Assembly (NCBI GenBank): GCA_017311185.1
Contig: JAESUZ010004534.1
Location: 868,001-932,000, forward strand
Origin: Proteles cristata cristata
Taxonomy: Eukaryota; Chordata; Mammalia; Carnivora; Hyaenidae
Length of the DNA: 64,000 nucleotides
Direction of reading: 5' to 3'
Position 1 is the first letter of the stretch, and each line of letters opens with the position of its first letter. Shown here in pieces: positions 43,955 to 55,352 of the stretch. A program made the position numbers and the translations under genes. The notes beneath the pieces were generated by a model. That model was not told the origin of the DNA, did no database searches, and saw nothing but the letters and a program-made list of their open reading frames with translations.

Positions 43955-44156
43955 CATTCATTTATTATTTATGAGAGAGAGAGTGTGCACAAGCAGGGGA
44001 GGGGCAAAGAGCCAGAGGGAGACACAGAATCCGAAGGAGGCTCCAGGCCCTGAGCTGTCAGCACAGAGCCCAATACAGGGCTCGAACTCACAAACCGTGA
44101 GATCATGACCTGAGCCAAAGTCAGGCACTTAACTGACTGAGCTACTCAGGTGCTCC
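43955..44156 (-). mobile_element. CanSINE, minus strand
   Basis: TTCATTTATTATTTATGAGA, GAGAG run and a head ending CTACTCAGGTGCTCC. Confidence 0.92.
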
Positions 44157-44239
44157 AGAAATTCATTCGAAATTCATTCTTTAATTGAAGGTCTCTCTCT
44201 TGTCAGTGAACTTGCTCAGCGCAGGGCAGCCTTGTTTAG

Positions 44240-44873
44240 TTTGTTTGTTTGTTTATTTATTTATTTATTTATTTATTTATTTTACAGATAGTTTACTGTC
44301 AGTTGGTTTCCACAGAACACCCACTGCTCATCCCAACAAGTACCCTCCTCCATGCCCATCACCCCCCTTCCCCTCCCTCCCAACCCCATCAGCCCTCAGT
44401 TTGTTCTCAGCATTCAAGAGTCTCTCATGGTTTGCCTCCCTCCTTCTCCCCCACCATTTCTTCCCTTCTCCCCAATGGTCCTCCGTTAAGTTCCTCCCAA
44501 TCCTCCTATACGTGCAAACATATGATATTTGTCCTTTTCTGCCTGACTTAATTCGCTCAGCATAACACCCTCAAGGTCCATCCATGTTGCTACACATGGC
44601 CAGATTTCATTGTTTCTCATTGCCATGTAGTATTCCATGGTATAGATAAACCACATCATCTTGATCCATTTGTCCGTTGATGGACACTTAGGCTCTTTCC
44701 ATGATTTGGCTATTGTGGAGAGTGCTGCTATGAACATTGGGGTACATGTGCCCCTATGCCTCAGCATTTCTGTGTCCTTTGGGTAAATTCCTAGCAGTGC
44801 TACTGCTGGGTCACAGGGGAGTTCTATTGTTAATTTTTTGAGGAACATCCACATTGTTTTCCAGAGGGGAGGA
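44240..44873 (-). mobile_element. 5'-truncated LINE-1, minus strand
   Basis: Poly-T/(TTTA)n at left, then the reverse of the L1 3' UTR and the end of ORF2. The minus-strand frame 44486-44854 reads ELPCDPAVALLGIYP, MFIAALSTIAKSWKEPKC and MWFIYTMEYYMAMRNNE, the ORF2 C-terminus. A 13-bp duplication CAGCCTTGTTTAG (44227 and 44874) defines the insertion. Confidence 0.95.
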
Positions 44874-44889
44874 CAGCCTTGTTTAGATT

Positions 44890-45310
44890 GGACCTGAGAG
44901 AATACTGTGTGTGAGGTATGATTATTTTCCGGTAGAATTACAGAAAAAACACAGTTACTAGGAGTCTCAGGGTTTGTACGGCATTATGAGGTAATAGACA
45001 CAGTAAAGAGCTAAAACGTTAAGGACAAAAGAAATTTCAAGGAGCCGGTGGTCTTTTGGGGGCACAGAGAGATGAATTGTCACTGGAGGACATGGCTAGC
45101 GTCACATTGGTGATGGACTCGAGCAGACAGTAGAACTTTGATGGGCTAAGGAGTGGAAGGGGGTAGCGGACGCCATGAACAGAGATGAGGAGCTTAAAAC
45201 GTAACTCCGCTCGGAGACCTAGGAGCAGCTGCTGTGCTGGGGCTGGACTCCGTGTAGGAAGGGGTAAGGGGGGACGTGCGTGAAGTGAAAGGCACAAACT
45301 CTACTTTTTT
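44890..45310. other. No recognised element
   Basis: Unique-looking sequence between the truncated L1 and an old relic. Confidence 0.45.
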
Positions 45311-45319
45311 TCTTTTTTC

Positions 45320-45610
45320 TTAAAGCAAACGCAGAAGTAGAGGGAATAGTACAGTGAACTTCCACGCATCTATCAGATCGGACAGTTTGTTAAAACGATT
45401 TCCTTGGCCATATCTGCTTCATCTTTTTTGTTGTTGGAAGCAGTTTCAATTCCATGCACCACATCAGGTCACCCTTAAGTGGTGCCTTATACGCCCGCAA
45501 CGAAAGGGCTTTTTCCTTTTGTTAAGGTGTATGATAACCTTAACACGTTGTCACCTCCTGATCATATTGGCAGTAATTCCATAATGGTTTCTAAGACCCA
45601 GTCCACAAAG
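45320..45610 (-). repeat. Old LINE-type relic (tentative)
   Basis: AGAAGTAGAGGGAATAGTAC and GTGAACTTCCACGCATCTAT resemble an old mammalian LINE-derived repeat; the rest is too decayed to place. Confidence 0.4.
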
Positions 45611-45734
45611 TTCCTTGACTGCCTCAAGAATGCACTTACTTTTACTTTCGGTTTGTGTGAATTGGAATCCAGGCAAGGTCCATGCGTGGTGTTTTGTTGA
45701 GTACCTGTTTTCTCTTTTGATTTGAGACAGGGGC

Positions 45735-45960
45735 TTGTGAAAAGGGCCAGATACTAACTCCTTGAGGCTTTGCAGGCCCTGTTGCCTCAGTTGCAACTAC
45801 TCTACTGCGTGTTCCCCAAAAGGTGGCAATAGACGACGTATGTACATGAATGAGCAAGGCTCCGTTCCAATATACTTTACTTTTCGTGGCTTTTTGTTTT
45901 AAACTCTGCTGTTGGAGCTGGACTTAAACTGAAGGCCATAGTTTGCTGACCCTGGTCTGT
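45735..45960 (+). mobile_element. hAT-like DNA transposon relic
   Basis: TTGAGGCTTTGCAGGCCCTG, GTTGCAACTACTCTACTGCG and a right end CCATAGTTTGCTGACCCTGG. Same family as 39,065-39,345. Confidence 0.7.
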
Positions 45961-46164
45961 CACAGCCTCAGTGGGTTACTGGTGGCACTTGGCTGCCTGT
46001 AGATGCCTCACATTCTGGATTTATTTGGCTTTTGTATAGTGTGGTTTAGCTTGCTCCTCTATCCCTTGTATTTCCTGTAAGCTGGAAGCTAGATCTAAAA
46101 GCTTAGGTCAGTTAGTTTCCATTTCTCCATTTTTGGCAGGTAAACTTCAGAGGTGGTTTGATTT

Positions 46165-46361
46165 TTTTTTTTTAAGTTTATTATTTTGAGAGAGTGCATG
46201 CGAGCAGGGAGGGGCAGAGAGGGAGGGAGAGAGAATCCCAAGCAAGCTCTACTCTGTCAGCATAGAGCCTGACATGTAGCTCGGTCTCACGAACCATGAG
46301 ATCATGACCTGAGTCAGAGTCAAGAGTTGGACAGTTAACCGACTAAGCCACTCAGGTGCCC
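46165..46361 (-). mobile_element. CanSINE, minus strand
   Basis: Poly-T, AAGTTTATTATTTTGAGAGA, GCATGCGAGCAGGGAGGGGC and a head ending CCACTCAGGTGCCCC. Confidence 0.93.
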
Positions 46362-46771
46362 CTGAATTGTTTTTTAATAAAATTTATGACTTCAAAAGAC
46401 TCAGAAACCCTCATCCAAGAGGCTCAATATTCCTAAAATTGGCTTTGCCTGATGGCTGAGAATATACTTTTCTCTTTCGCCTCTTATTTTCCTTATTGAA
46501 GAGGATATGGGTACTATTTCTGAAGGATGTTGACTACTCTGAACATTTGTGCCAGGTCACTGGAAGCCCTCCTCCATTCAAGCCATCCTGTGGCCCCTCG
46601 GGAAAGGTGGACCACATTTCCCCACTGAATGGAAATACTTTTCTTCTTGGGCCCAGACCCTGGGTTTCAGATGCCATCCAGCAGGGGCTTGGTGGTTTGC
46701 CTTTGTTTTTAAGTTCTTTGTCTCTTAAACACTCAACTTTTCTTCACTCATCTTTCTCTTCATCCCCCCAG

Positions 46772-46961
46772 CAGGACTGAGAGAAAGACCCCTGGATCAT
46801 GGGCTAGTGGTCACACTGTGAGGTGGGAGTACTTACCCTGGCGTCCCGTTCGGAAGGATTCTGAAGTCACAAGTCTTGCAGGCTTGCTTACACTCACCTC
46901 TCACACTTAACTCTGATACTGGACTCCAGGGTGACCCGGTTTTGAAGAAACAAGTTTACAG
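46772..46961 (+). other. Candidate untranslated exon (possibly GGACT 5' UTR)
   Basis: A strong pyrimidine tract with CATCCCCCCAG ends at 46771 and a near-consensus donor TTTACAG|GTAAGA follows at 46962, giving a 190-nt segment free of recognised repeats about 4.6 kb after the CpG island. It has no long open frame, so it would be non-coding. This is splice-signal evidence only. Confidence 0.25.
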
Positions 46962-47221
46962 GTAAGAATTGTGTTTTCCTCTGTTCTAGAGTGAGTCTTA
47001 CTCCTAAATCCTAGAGTACCAAAGGAAGTATCTTGACAAATAGTGTCGCTTGGAATTCCTTGTCTTTCTCTTGTTTAAGATTAGTAGGTGAACCTGTCTG
47101 TTCATCCCTGTACCCGTTTTTCCAGATAACATGGTATTGGTCTTACTGATTTTTAAGAGTTCTTTATACATTGGAAATACACACTAATCATCTGTCATAT
47201 ATGTTACAGCTGTCTCCCCCG

Positions 47222-47443
47222 TTAAAAAAATTTTTTTTTTAATGTTTATTTATTTTGGGAGGGAGAGCAAGTGCGTGGACACAGGGGAGGCGGGGGGTGG
47301 GGGGTGGGGAGAAAATCCCAAGCAGATTCAGAATTCTCAGTGTGGAGCCCAACATGGGGCTCGAACTCATGAACCATGAGATGGTGACCTGAGCTGAGAA
47401 CAAGAGTTGGATGCTTAATTGACTGGGCCATCCACGTGCCCCT
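47222..47443 (-). mobile_element. CanSINE, minus strand
   Basis: TTTTTTTTTTAATGTTTATT, GGGAGGGAGAGCAAGTGCGT, a G-rich insert, and a head ending CCATCCACGTGCCCC. Confidence 0.92.
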
Positions 47444-47847
47444 CGTTTCCCCCATTTTTTCTACTTTGTTTAAAATATTTATGCTCTGCATAAAATTTAA
47501 ATTTTATATAGGGAATAAGTTATCAGTTTCCCCTTTACAGTTCCTTTTCTTTATGTTTTGCTTAGAAAGACTTGCCCATTTCAAGATTTTTTTTTTTTAA
47601 GCCTACACACAGGTAAATGAACATACAGTAACTAGGAGCATGGAATCCTGTAAAAGAGTAATGAAGGGGGCTCTTTCTACTGGATAATTTAACATTAAGT
47701 TGATTAAATGCTGGTGTTAAGATTGGCCCTAGATTGATTAGCATTGAAGTTGGGATTTGGGTATTTGGAGGATCATTATATCATTACTCTACTTCTGTAT
47801 ATATTTGACTTCCAATAATAAAAATTTTCTTAAAAAAAAAAAGAATA

Positions 47848-48066
47848 GGGGCATCTGGGTGGCTCAGTCAGTTAAGTGGCCGACTTCGGCTCAGGTCATG
47901 ATTTCACAGTTTGTGAGTTCAAGCCCCGTGTCGGTCTCTGTGCTGACAGCTCAGAGCCTGGAGCCTGCTTTGGATTCTGTGTCTCCTTCTCTCTCTGCCC
48001 TTCCTCTGCTCACTTTCTGTCTCTTTGTCTCTCAAAAATAAATAAATGTTAACATTTTTTTTTAAA
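47848..48066 (+). mobile_element. CanSINE, plus strand
   Basis: Head GGGGCATCTGGGTGGCTCAG, full body and tail CAAAAATAAATAAATGTTAA. Confidence 0.94.
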
Positions 48067-48234
48067 TTAAGAAAAAAGAGCAGGGCAGAAAATCCTCTTT
48101 CTCCACATTTGTTCATATTCAGCAACTAGTAAGCTTCTGTGTTGAGCCCTGGGGGTGCTGTTACTCCGCGCACAGCATCTTGGAACTTAGATTTCTCACA
48201 TGGGAGACAGATCCTAACGCTACAATTAAGGAGA

Positions 48235-48440
48235 ACAAGTTCCAGGTCAGACCTGGCTTCAGCTCCAGGTGCGCTGCCACGTACAAATTGGGGGATTTTG
48301 ACCCTTCTAATTTAAAAAAAAATGAGGGACAACGATTATGTCCACCTGATAGGGTAATTGGAAGGATTGGGTGAGAAAATCCACGAAAAATCCTTCATAT
48401 GGCACTTAGCATTTAGTAGTTGCTCAGTAAATGTCAGCTC
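48235..48440 (+). repeat. MIR relic, plus strand (probable)
   Basis: CCAGGTCAGACCTGGCTTCA, TAGGGTAATTGGAAGGATTG and GTAGTTGCTCAGTAAATGTC follow the MIR order. Confidence 0.65.
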
Positions 48441-48599
48441 TGAAGGCGAGAATAACTGCAGCAGGCAGGCGCTGAGGTGGAGGCGTAGGAGCGAGCGAGT
48501 GTATGGCCCGGGGTCCTGTCCTGCCTACGTGCATTTGGGAGAACTTGTCAGGGGAAAAGACTTTGGGCAGAGATGTGAGATGTGGAAGAGCTTGTCTTC

Positions 48600-48804
48600 T
48601 TCTTTTTTTTTTTTTTTTTTTTTTTTTTGAGAGAGAGAGAGAGAGAGAGTATGCAAGTGAGGGAGAAGGACAGAGAGAGAATCTTAAGCAGGTTCTCACT
48701 CAGCTCGGAGCAAGATGAGGTTCTCAATCCCGTGTCCCTAGGATTGTGACCTGAGCCGAAATCAAGACTCTGACACTCATCTGACTGAGCCACCCAGGTG
48801 CCCC
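48600..48804 (-). mobile_element. CanSINE, minus strand, with long poly-T
   Basis: About 26 T residues, a (GA)n run, a decayed body and a head ending CCACCCAGGTGCCCC. Confidence 0.93.
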
Positions 48805-48869
48805 AGGAATATCTTGTCTCTCAAATTGAATGAAAGCGCCCTTGATTGGTGAAGTGAGGGGAAGGCGGG

Positions 48870-48957
48870 GCACGGGCCGAGGTGGGGTGTTGTCAGTGCC
48901 GCCAGAACAAGGTGTTGCCAATTCCGTGGCTTAAACAACACAGATTCTTGTCTTACA
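48870..48957 (-). mobile_element. Old LTR-type relic, left part (split by LINE-1)
   Basis: GTGCCGCCAGAACAAGGTGT and CGTGGCTTAAACAACACAG match the antisense end of an MLT1-like or similar old mammalian repeat. Its continuation appears at 56,123, on the far side of the LINE-1. Confidence 0.7.
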
Positions 48958-49564
48958 GCCTCTTTTCTATTTATAGTTTATTGTCAAGTTGGTTTCCATG
49001 TAACACCCGGTGCTCATCCCCACACGTGCCCTCCTCCATGCCCATCTCCCCCTTCCTCCCCCCACATCCATCAGCCCTCAGTTTGTTCTCAGTATTCAAG
49101 AGTCTCACGGTTTGCTTCCCTCCCTCTCCCCCACTATTTTTCCCCTTCTTCTCCCCCACGGTCCTCCATTAAGTTCCTCCTAATCCTCCTATACGTGCAA
49201 ACATATGGTAGCTGTCCTTCTCTGCCTGACTCATTTCACTCAGCATAACACGCTCAGGGTCCATCCATGTTGCTACACATGGCCAGATTTCATTCTTTCT
49301 CGCTGCCGTGTAGTATTCCATGGTATAGATAAACCACATCTTCTTGATCCATTCGTCTGTTGATGGACACTTAGGCTCTTTCCATGATTTGGCTATTGTT
49401 GAGAGTGCTGCTATGAATATTGGGGTCCATGTACCCCTATGCATCAGCACTCCTGTATCCCTCGGGTAAATTCCTAGCAGTGCTATTGCTGGGTCATAGG
49501 GGAGTTCTATTGTTAATTTTTTGAGGAACCTCCACACTGTTTTCCAGAGGGGCTGCACCAGTTT

Positions 49565-49798
49565 TTTTTTTTTTTTTTTTTTTTTTAAAGATTTTTATTT
49601 ATTTCTAGGAGAGAGAGAGAAAGACAGCATGAGCAGGGGTAGGTCAGAGAGAGAGGGAGTCACAGACTGAAACAGGCTCCAGGCTCTGAGCTGGCAGTCA
49701 GCACAGAGCCCGACACGGGGCTCGAACCCACGAACCGCGAGATCATGACCCAAGCGAAAGTCGGACGCTTAACCGACTAAGCCACCCAGGCGCCCCAT
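49565..49798 (-). mobile_element. Young CanSINE (subfamily B) nested in LINE-1, minus strand
   Basis: About 24 T residues, then subfamily-B body and head ending CCACCCAGGCGCCCC. A perfect 16-bp duplication GGGGCTGCACCAGTTT lies at 49549 and 49799, and L1 sequence resumes exactly after it. Confidence 0.97.
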
Positions 49799-52700
49799 GG
49801 GGCTGCACCAGTTTACATTCCCACCAACAGTGTAGGAGGGTGCCCGTTTCCACATCCTCGCCAGCATCTAGAGTCCTCTGACTTGCTCATTTTAGCCACT
49901 CTGACCAGCATGAGGTGGTATCTCAGTATGGATTTGGTTTGTATTTCCCTGATGAGGAGGGATGCTGAGCATCTTTTCATGTCTATTGGCCATGTGGCTG
50001 TCCTCTTTGGAGAAGCGTCTGTTCATATCTTCTGCCCATTTCTTCACTAGAGTGTTTGTTTTTTGGGTGTGGAGTTTGGTGAGTTCCTTATAGATTTTGG
50101 ATATTAACCCTTTATCTGATATGTCATTTGCAATTATCTTTTCCCATTCCGTCGGTTGCCTATTAGTTTTATGGATTGTTTCCTTTGCTGTGCAGAAGCT
50201 TTTAATCTTGATGAGGTCCCAATCGTTTATTTTTGCTCTTGATTCCCTTGCTTTTCGGGATGTGTCAAGTAAGAGGTTGCTGCGGTGGAGGTCAAGGAGG
50301 TTGTTTCCGGCTTTCTCCTCTAGGGTGTTGATGGTTTCCTGTCTCACGTTCAGGTCCTTTATCCATTTTGAGTTTATTGTTGTGTATGGTGTGAGAAAAT
50401 GATCTAGTTTCATTCTTCTGCATGTTGCTGTCCAGTTCTCCCAGCACCATCTGTTAAAGAGGCTGTCTTTTTTCCATTGCATACTCTTTCCTGCTTTGTC
50501 AAAGATTAGTTGGCTGTACATTTCTTCATCCAATTCTGAGTTCCCTATTCTATTCCATTGGTCTATGTGTCTGTTTTTGTGCCAATACCATACTGTCTTG
50601 ATGATGACAGCGTTGTAGTAGAGGCTCAAGTCTGGGACGGTGCTGCCTCCCGTTTTGGTTTCCTTCTTCTGTATTACTTTGGCTATTCGGGGTCTTTTGT
50701 GGTTCCACACAAATTTTAGGATAGTTTGTTGTAGTTTTGAGAAGAATGCTGGTGCAATTTTGATTGGGATTGCATTGAATGAGTAGATTGCTTTGGGTAG
50801 TAATGACATTTTAACAATATTTTTCCAATCCATGAGCATGGAATGTTTTTACATTTCTTCGTGTCTTCTTCAATTTCCTTCATAAGTTTTCTATAGTTTT
50901 TATCATACAGATCTCTTATATCTTTGGTTAGGTTTATTCCTAGATATTTATGGTTTTTTGTGCAATTATGAATGGGATCACTTTCTTGATTTCTCTTTCT
51001 GTTGCTTCATTGTTAGTGTATAAAAATGCAACCGATTTTGGTACATTGATTTTGTATCTTGCAACTTTGCTGAATTCATGGATCAGTTCTAGTAGGCTTC
51101 TGGTGGAGTCTGTCGGGTTTTCTATGTAGAGTATCATGTCGTCTGCGAAGAGTGAAAGTTTGGCTTCCTCTTTGCCAATTCTGATGCCTTTGATTTCCTT
51201 TTGTTGTCTGATGGCTGATGCTAGGACTTCCAGCACTATGTTAAACAGCAGTGGTGAGAGTGGACATCCCTCTCGTGTTCCTGATTTCAGAGGGAAATCT
51301 CTCAGTTTTTCCACATTGAGGATGATGTTAGCTGAGGGCTTCTCATAGATGACTGTTATGTTTAAGTAAGTTCCTTCTATCCCTACTTTCTCGAGAGTCT
51401 TTATTAAGAAGGGATGCTGTATTTTGTCAAATGCTTTTTCTACATCTATCGACAGGATCATATGGTTTTTATCTTTTCTTTTGTTAATGTGATGTATCAT
51501 ATTGATAGATTTGCGAATATTGAACCAGCCCTGTAACCCAGGAATCAATCCCACTTGATCATGGTGGATAATTCTTTTTATGTGCTGTTGAATTCGATTT
51601 GCACGTGTCTTGTTGAGGATTTTTGCATCTGTATTCATCAAGGATATTGGCCTGTAGTTTTCCTTTTTTGCTGGGTCTCTGTCTGGCTTGGGAATCAGAG
51701 TGATACTGGCTTCATAAAATGAGTCCGGAAGTTTTCCTTTGATTTCTATTTTTTGGAATACCTTGAGAAGAATGGGTATTAATTCTGTTTTAAATGTCTG
51801 GTAGAATTCCCCAGGGAAGCCATCTGGCCCAGGGCTCTTATTTGTTGGGAGATTTTTGATGACTGATTCAATTTCTTCACTAGTTATGAGTCTGTTCAGA
51901 TTTTCTGTCACTTCCTGTGTGAACTTTGGTAGTGAGTGTGTGTTTAGGAATTTGTCCATTTCTTCTAAATTGTCCAATTTGTTGGCATGTAATTTTTCAT
52001 AATATTCCCTGATAATTGCTTGTATTTCTGAGGGGTTGGTTGTAATAAGTCCATTTTCATTCATGATTTTGTCTCTTTGGGTGCTCTCTCTTTTCTTTTG
52101 GAGAAGCCTGGCTAGAGGTTTGTCAATTTTGTTTATTTTTTCAAAAAACCAACTCTTGGTTTCATTGATCTATTCAACTGTTTCTTTGGTTTCTATATTC
52201 TTTTCTGTTCTGATTTTTACTATTTCTCTTCTCCTGCTGGGTCTGGGGTGCTCTTATTGCCCTCCCTCTAGTTCCTTTAGGTGAGCTGTTCGATTCTGTA
52301 CTTGCTCTTTTCCTAATTTCTTGAAATAGGCCTGGAGTGCAATGTATTTTCCTCTTAGGACTGCCTTTGCTGCATCCCATAGAGTTTGGATTGTTGTATT
52401 TTCATTTTCATTTGTTTCCATATGTTTTTTAATTTCTTCTCTAATTGCCTGATTGGTCCATTCGTTCTTTAGTAGGTTGTTCTTTAACCTCCATGTTTTT
52501 GGAGATTTTCCAGACTTCTTCCTGTGATTGATTTCAAGTTTCATAACATTGTGATCTGAAAGTGTGCATGGTATCATTTCAGTTCTTTTATATTTATTGA
52601 GGGCTGCCTTATGTCTCAGTATGTGATCTATCTTGGAGAATGTGCTATGCGCACTTGAGAAGAAAGTGAATTCCATGGCCTCAGGATATAGAGTTCTAAA

Positions 52701-52814
52701 TATATCTGTCAGATCCGTTTGGTCCAATGTGTCATTCAAGTCCATTGTGTCTTTAGTGATTTTCTGTCTAGTTGATCTACCCATTGCTGTAAGTGGAATA
52801 TTAAAGCCCCCTGC

Positions 52815-53089
52815 ACGGGGCGCCTGGGTGGCTTAGTCAGTTAAGCGTCCGACTTTCGCTTAGGTCATGATCTCGCGGTTCGTGGGTCTGAGCCCCGCGT
52901 CAGGCTCTGTGCTGACTGCCAGCTCAGAGCCTGGAGCCTGTTTCAGTCTGTGACTCCCTCTCTCTCTGACCCTCCCCTGCTCACGCTGTCTCTCTCTTTC
53001 TCTCCTAGAAATAAAATAAAAAACATTAAAAATAAATAAATAAAATCAGACAATCTTTAAAAAATAAATAAATAAATAAATAAATAAAT
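52815..53089 (+). mobile_element. Young CanSINE (subfamily B) nested in LINE-1, plus strand
   Basis: GGGGCGCCTGGGTGGCTTAG to CCTAGAAATAAAATAAAAAA, then a long AAAT-rich tail. Duplication AAAGCCCCCTGC / AAAGTCCCCTGC at 52803 and 53090. It splits the endonuclease domain of ORF2 at the GDFN motif region. Confidence 0.96.
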
Positions 53090-53611
53090 AAAGTCCCCTG
53101 CTATTAGTACATTCTTATCCATAAGATTGTTTCTGTTTGTGATTGTTTTATATATTTAGGTGCTCCCATATTTGTTGTGTAGACATTTATAATTGTTAGC
53201 TCTTCCTGATGGATAGACTCTGTAATTATTATATAATGCCCTTCTTCATCCCTTGTTACTGTCTTTACTTTAAAGTCCAGTTTGTCTGATATAAGTATGG
53301 CTACTCCAGCTTTCTTTTGACTTCCAGTAGCATGATAGATATTTCTCTATACCCTCACTTTCAATCTGAATGTGTCCTCCATTCTAAAGTGAGTCTCTTG
53401 TAGACAGCAAATAGATGGTTTTTTTTTTTCTGTTGTTGTTGTTGTTGTTGTTTTTAATCTATTCTGCTACCCTATGTCTTTTGATTGGGGGCATTTAGTC
53501 CATTTACATTCAGTGTTACTATTGAAAAATATGGGTTTTGAGTCATCGTGTCCTTTGTGGGATTCATGCTTGTGGTGGTGTCTCTGGTATCTTGCATTCC
53601 TTGCAACATTT

Positions 53612-54607
53612 CCCTCATAGAGTCCCCCTCAGGATTTCTTGTAGGGCTGGTTTAGTGGTGACAAATTCTTTCAATTTTTGTTTATTTGGAAAGACTTTTA
53701 TCTCTCCTTCTATTCTGAATGACAGGCTTGCTGGATAGAGGATTCTTGGCTGCATATTTTTTCTGTTCATCACATTGAAGATTTCCTGCCATTCCTTTCT
53801 GGCCTGCCAAGTTTCAGTATATAGGTCTGTCACCACTCTGATAGGTTTCCCTTTGTATGTTAGGGCCCTTTCATCCCTAGCTGCTTTCAGATTTCTCTTT
53901 GTCCCTATGTTTTGCCAGTTTCACTATGATATGTCGTGTAGAAGATCAATTCAAGTTACATCTGAGGGGAGTTCTCTGTGCCTCTTGGATTTCAACTTGT
54001 TTCCTTCCCCAGATTGGGGACGTTCTCAGCTATAATTTGTTCCAGTACTCCTTTAGCACCTTTCCCTCTCTCTTCCTCTTCTGGGATTCCTATGATACGG
54101 ATATTGTTCCGTTTGATTGTATCACCCAGCTCTCGAACTCTCCTTTCATATTCCTGGATCAGTTTATCTCTTTTTCTCAGCTTCCTCTTTTTCTATAATT
54201 GTGTCTTTTAAATCACTTATTCTCCTTTCTACTTCTTCAATCCGTGCACTGGACACCTCCATTTTATTTTGCAGCTCGTTTATAGCATTTTTTAATTCAT
54301 CACAACTATTTTTAAGCTCCATAGTCTTTGTAGCAACAGTTTCTCTGATGTCTTCCATGCCTTTTTCAAGCCCAGTGATTAATTTTATGACTGTTGTTCT
54401 AAATTCTTGTTCAGTTATGTTGCTTCTATATGTTTTGAGTAGTTCTTTAGCTGTCAATTCTTCCTGGAATTTCTTTGGAGGAGAGTTCTTCCATTTTGTC
54501 ATTTTGGTTAGCTTTCTATCTCTTGTTAGTTTTAAAAGCGTGTTATACACTCTGCACCTGCCAATGCTGCTGTACCAAAGAAGGCTCTTTGTCCAGGGCC
54601 TGTTCAT
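53612..54607 (-). pseudogene. LINE-1 ORF1 (RNA-binding chaperone), broken
   Basis: ORF1p is the trimeric nucleic-acid chaperone of L1. The minus-strand segment 54164-54607 shows the N-terminal and coiled-coil region (MTKWKNSPPKKFQEEL, ELKNSCDELKNAINELQN, EVERRISDLKDTI). The C-terminal domain is in 53615-53836 (WQARKEWQEIFNVM, MQPRILYPASLSFRIEGE, KQKLKEFVTTKPALQEIL). The RNA-binding middle, 53,840-54,160, is broken by frameshifts. It lies about 70 bp before the ORF2 start, as in other L1s. Confidence 0.92.
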
Positions 54608-54609
54608 TC

Positions 54610-55321
54610 AGAAAGTGTTCTTTGAATGGTGTCTCTTGGTCTCTCTTGTTGAGACCCTGGTTATTTTATTTTCCTACTCATAGTGGTATTTGGGACTCTC
54701 TACCAGGTGTATTTTGGCTTGTTTCTTGAGGTAGCCCTGGAAAAAAAACAGACAGAAAACACACAGAGGACAAAGGCACACAAACACACAGACAAATCCA
54801 ACAAACACGCAAACTCAAAGGGGAAAAGAAAAGGAAAAAAAGGAAGGGACACATACAAAAAAGAAAAAAAAGGAGAAAGGTGGGAAGACAAATAATAAAA
54901 ATAAAAATACATAAAAAAGAAAAGAAAAAACCCAATAGACAAAGGACAGTCTAAAGTATAGAACGAGAATTCACAGTTACAAATAAAGAGCCAGTGTATG
55001 CCGTGCTGATGGAAGAGCATATACAAAGAGAGAAATGACAGGGTGGGGAGGAAGCGAAATTGGAAATGAAATGAGCAGGCAGAGAGACTAAGAGGCTTAA
55101 TTCAGAGAGAGAAAGAGGGGAATACGGTTCGAGAGGAGGCAGAAGAAATGATGATAATGCTACCCAGAGAAACTGTATAGTCTGATTACTCCAGAGAGAG
55201 AGATAAAGAGGTGGCAGTGGAGGTGTAGAATTTACATCTGGAGAATGGATTAAATGTGCCTTTAAGCAAGCCAGCGACCAGAATTAGTCAGGGCAGTGCA
55301 TCCATGTTGGTCTTGTCTGGT

Positions 55322-55352
<31 letters not shown>

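Larger units (their letters stand above)
49169..53544 (-). pseudogene. LINE-1 ORF2 (endonuclease/reverse transcriptase), broken
   Basis: ORF2 normally encodes an APE-type endonuclease, a reverse transcriptase and a Cys-rich C-terminus for target-primed retrotransposition. Seen on the minus strand: start-like segment with VTLNVNGLNAP near 53,500; endonuclease [13 protein letters not shown] and [12 protein letters not shown] in 52254-52784; RT in 50940-52064 with [27 protein letters not shown] and the catalytic FADD box (about 51,138-51,149); thumb/C-terminal region 49892-50839; end 49169-49558. Young SINEs interrupt it at 49565-49798 and 52815-53089, and several frameshifts and stops separate the open segments. 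Not functional. Confidence 0.93.

Noticed and set aside
49169..54607. Possible active retrotransposon genes
   Set aside because: ORF1 and ORF2 are interrupted by frameshifts, stops and two SINEs; only open fragments remain.
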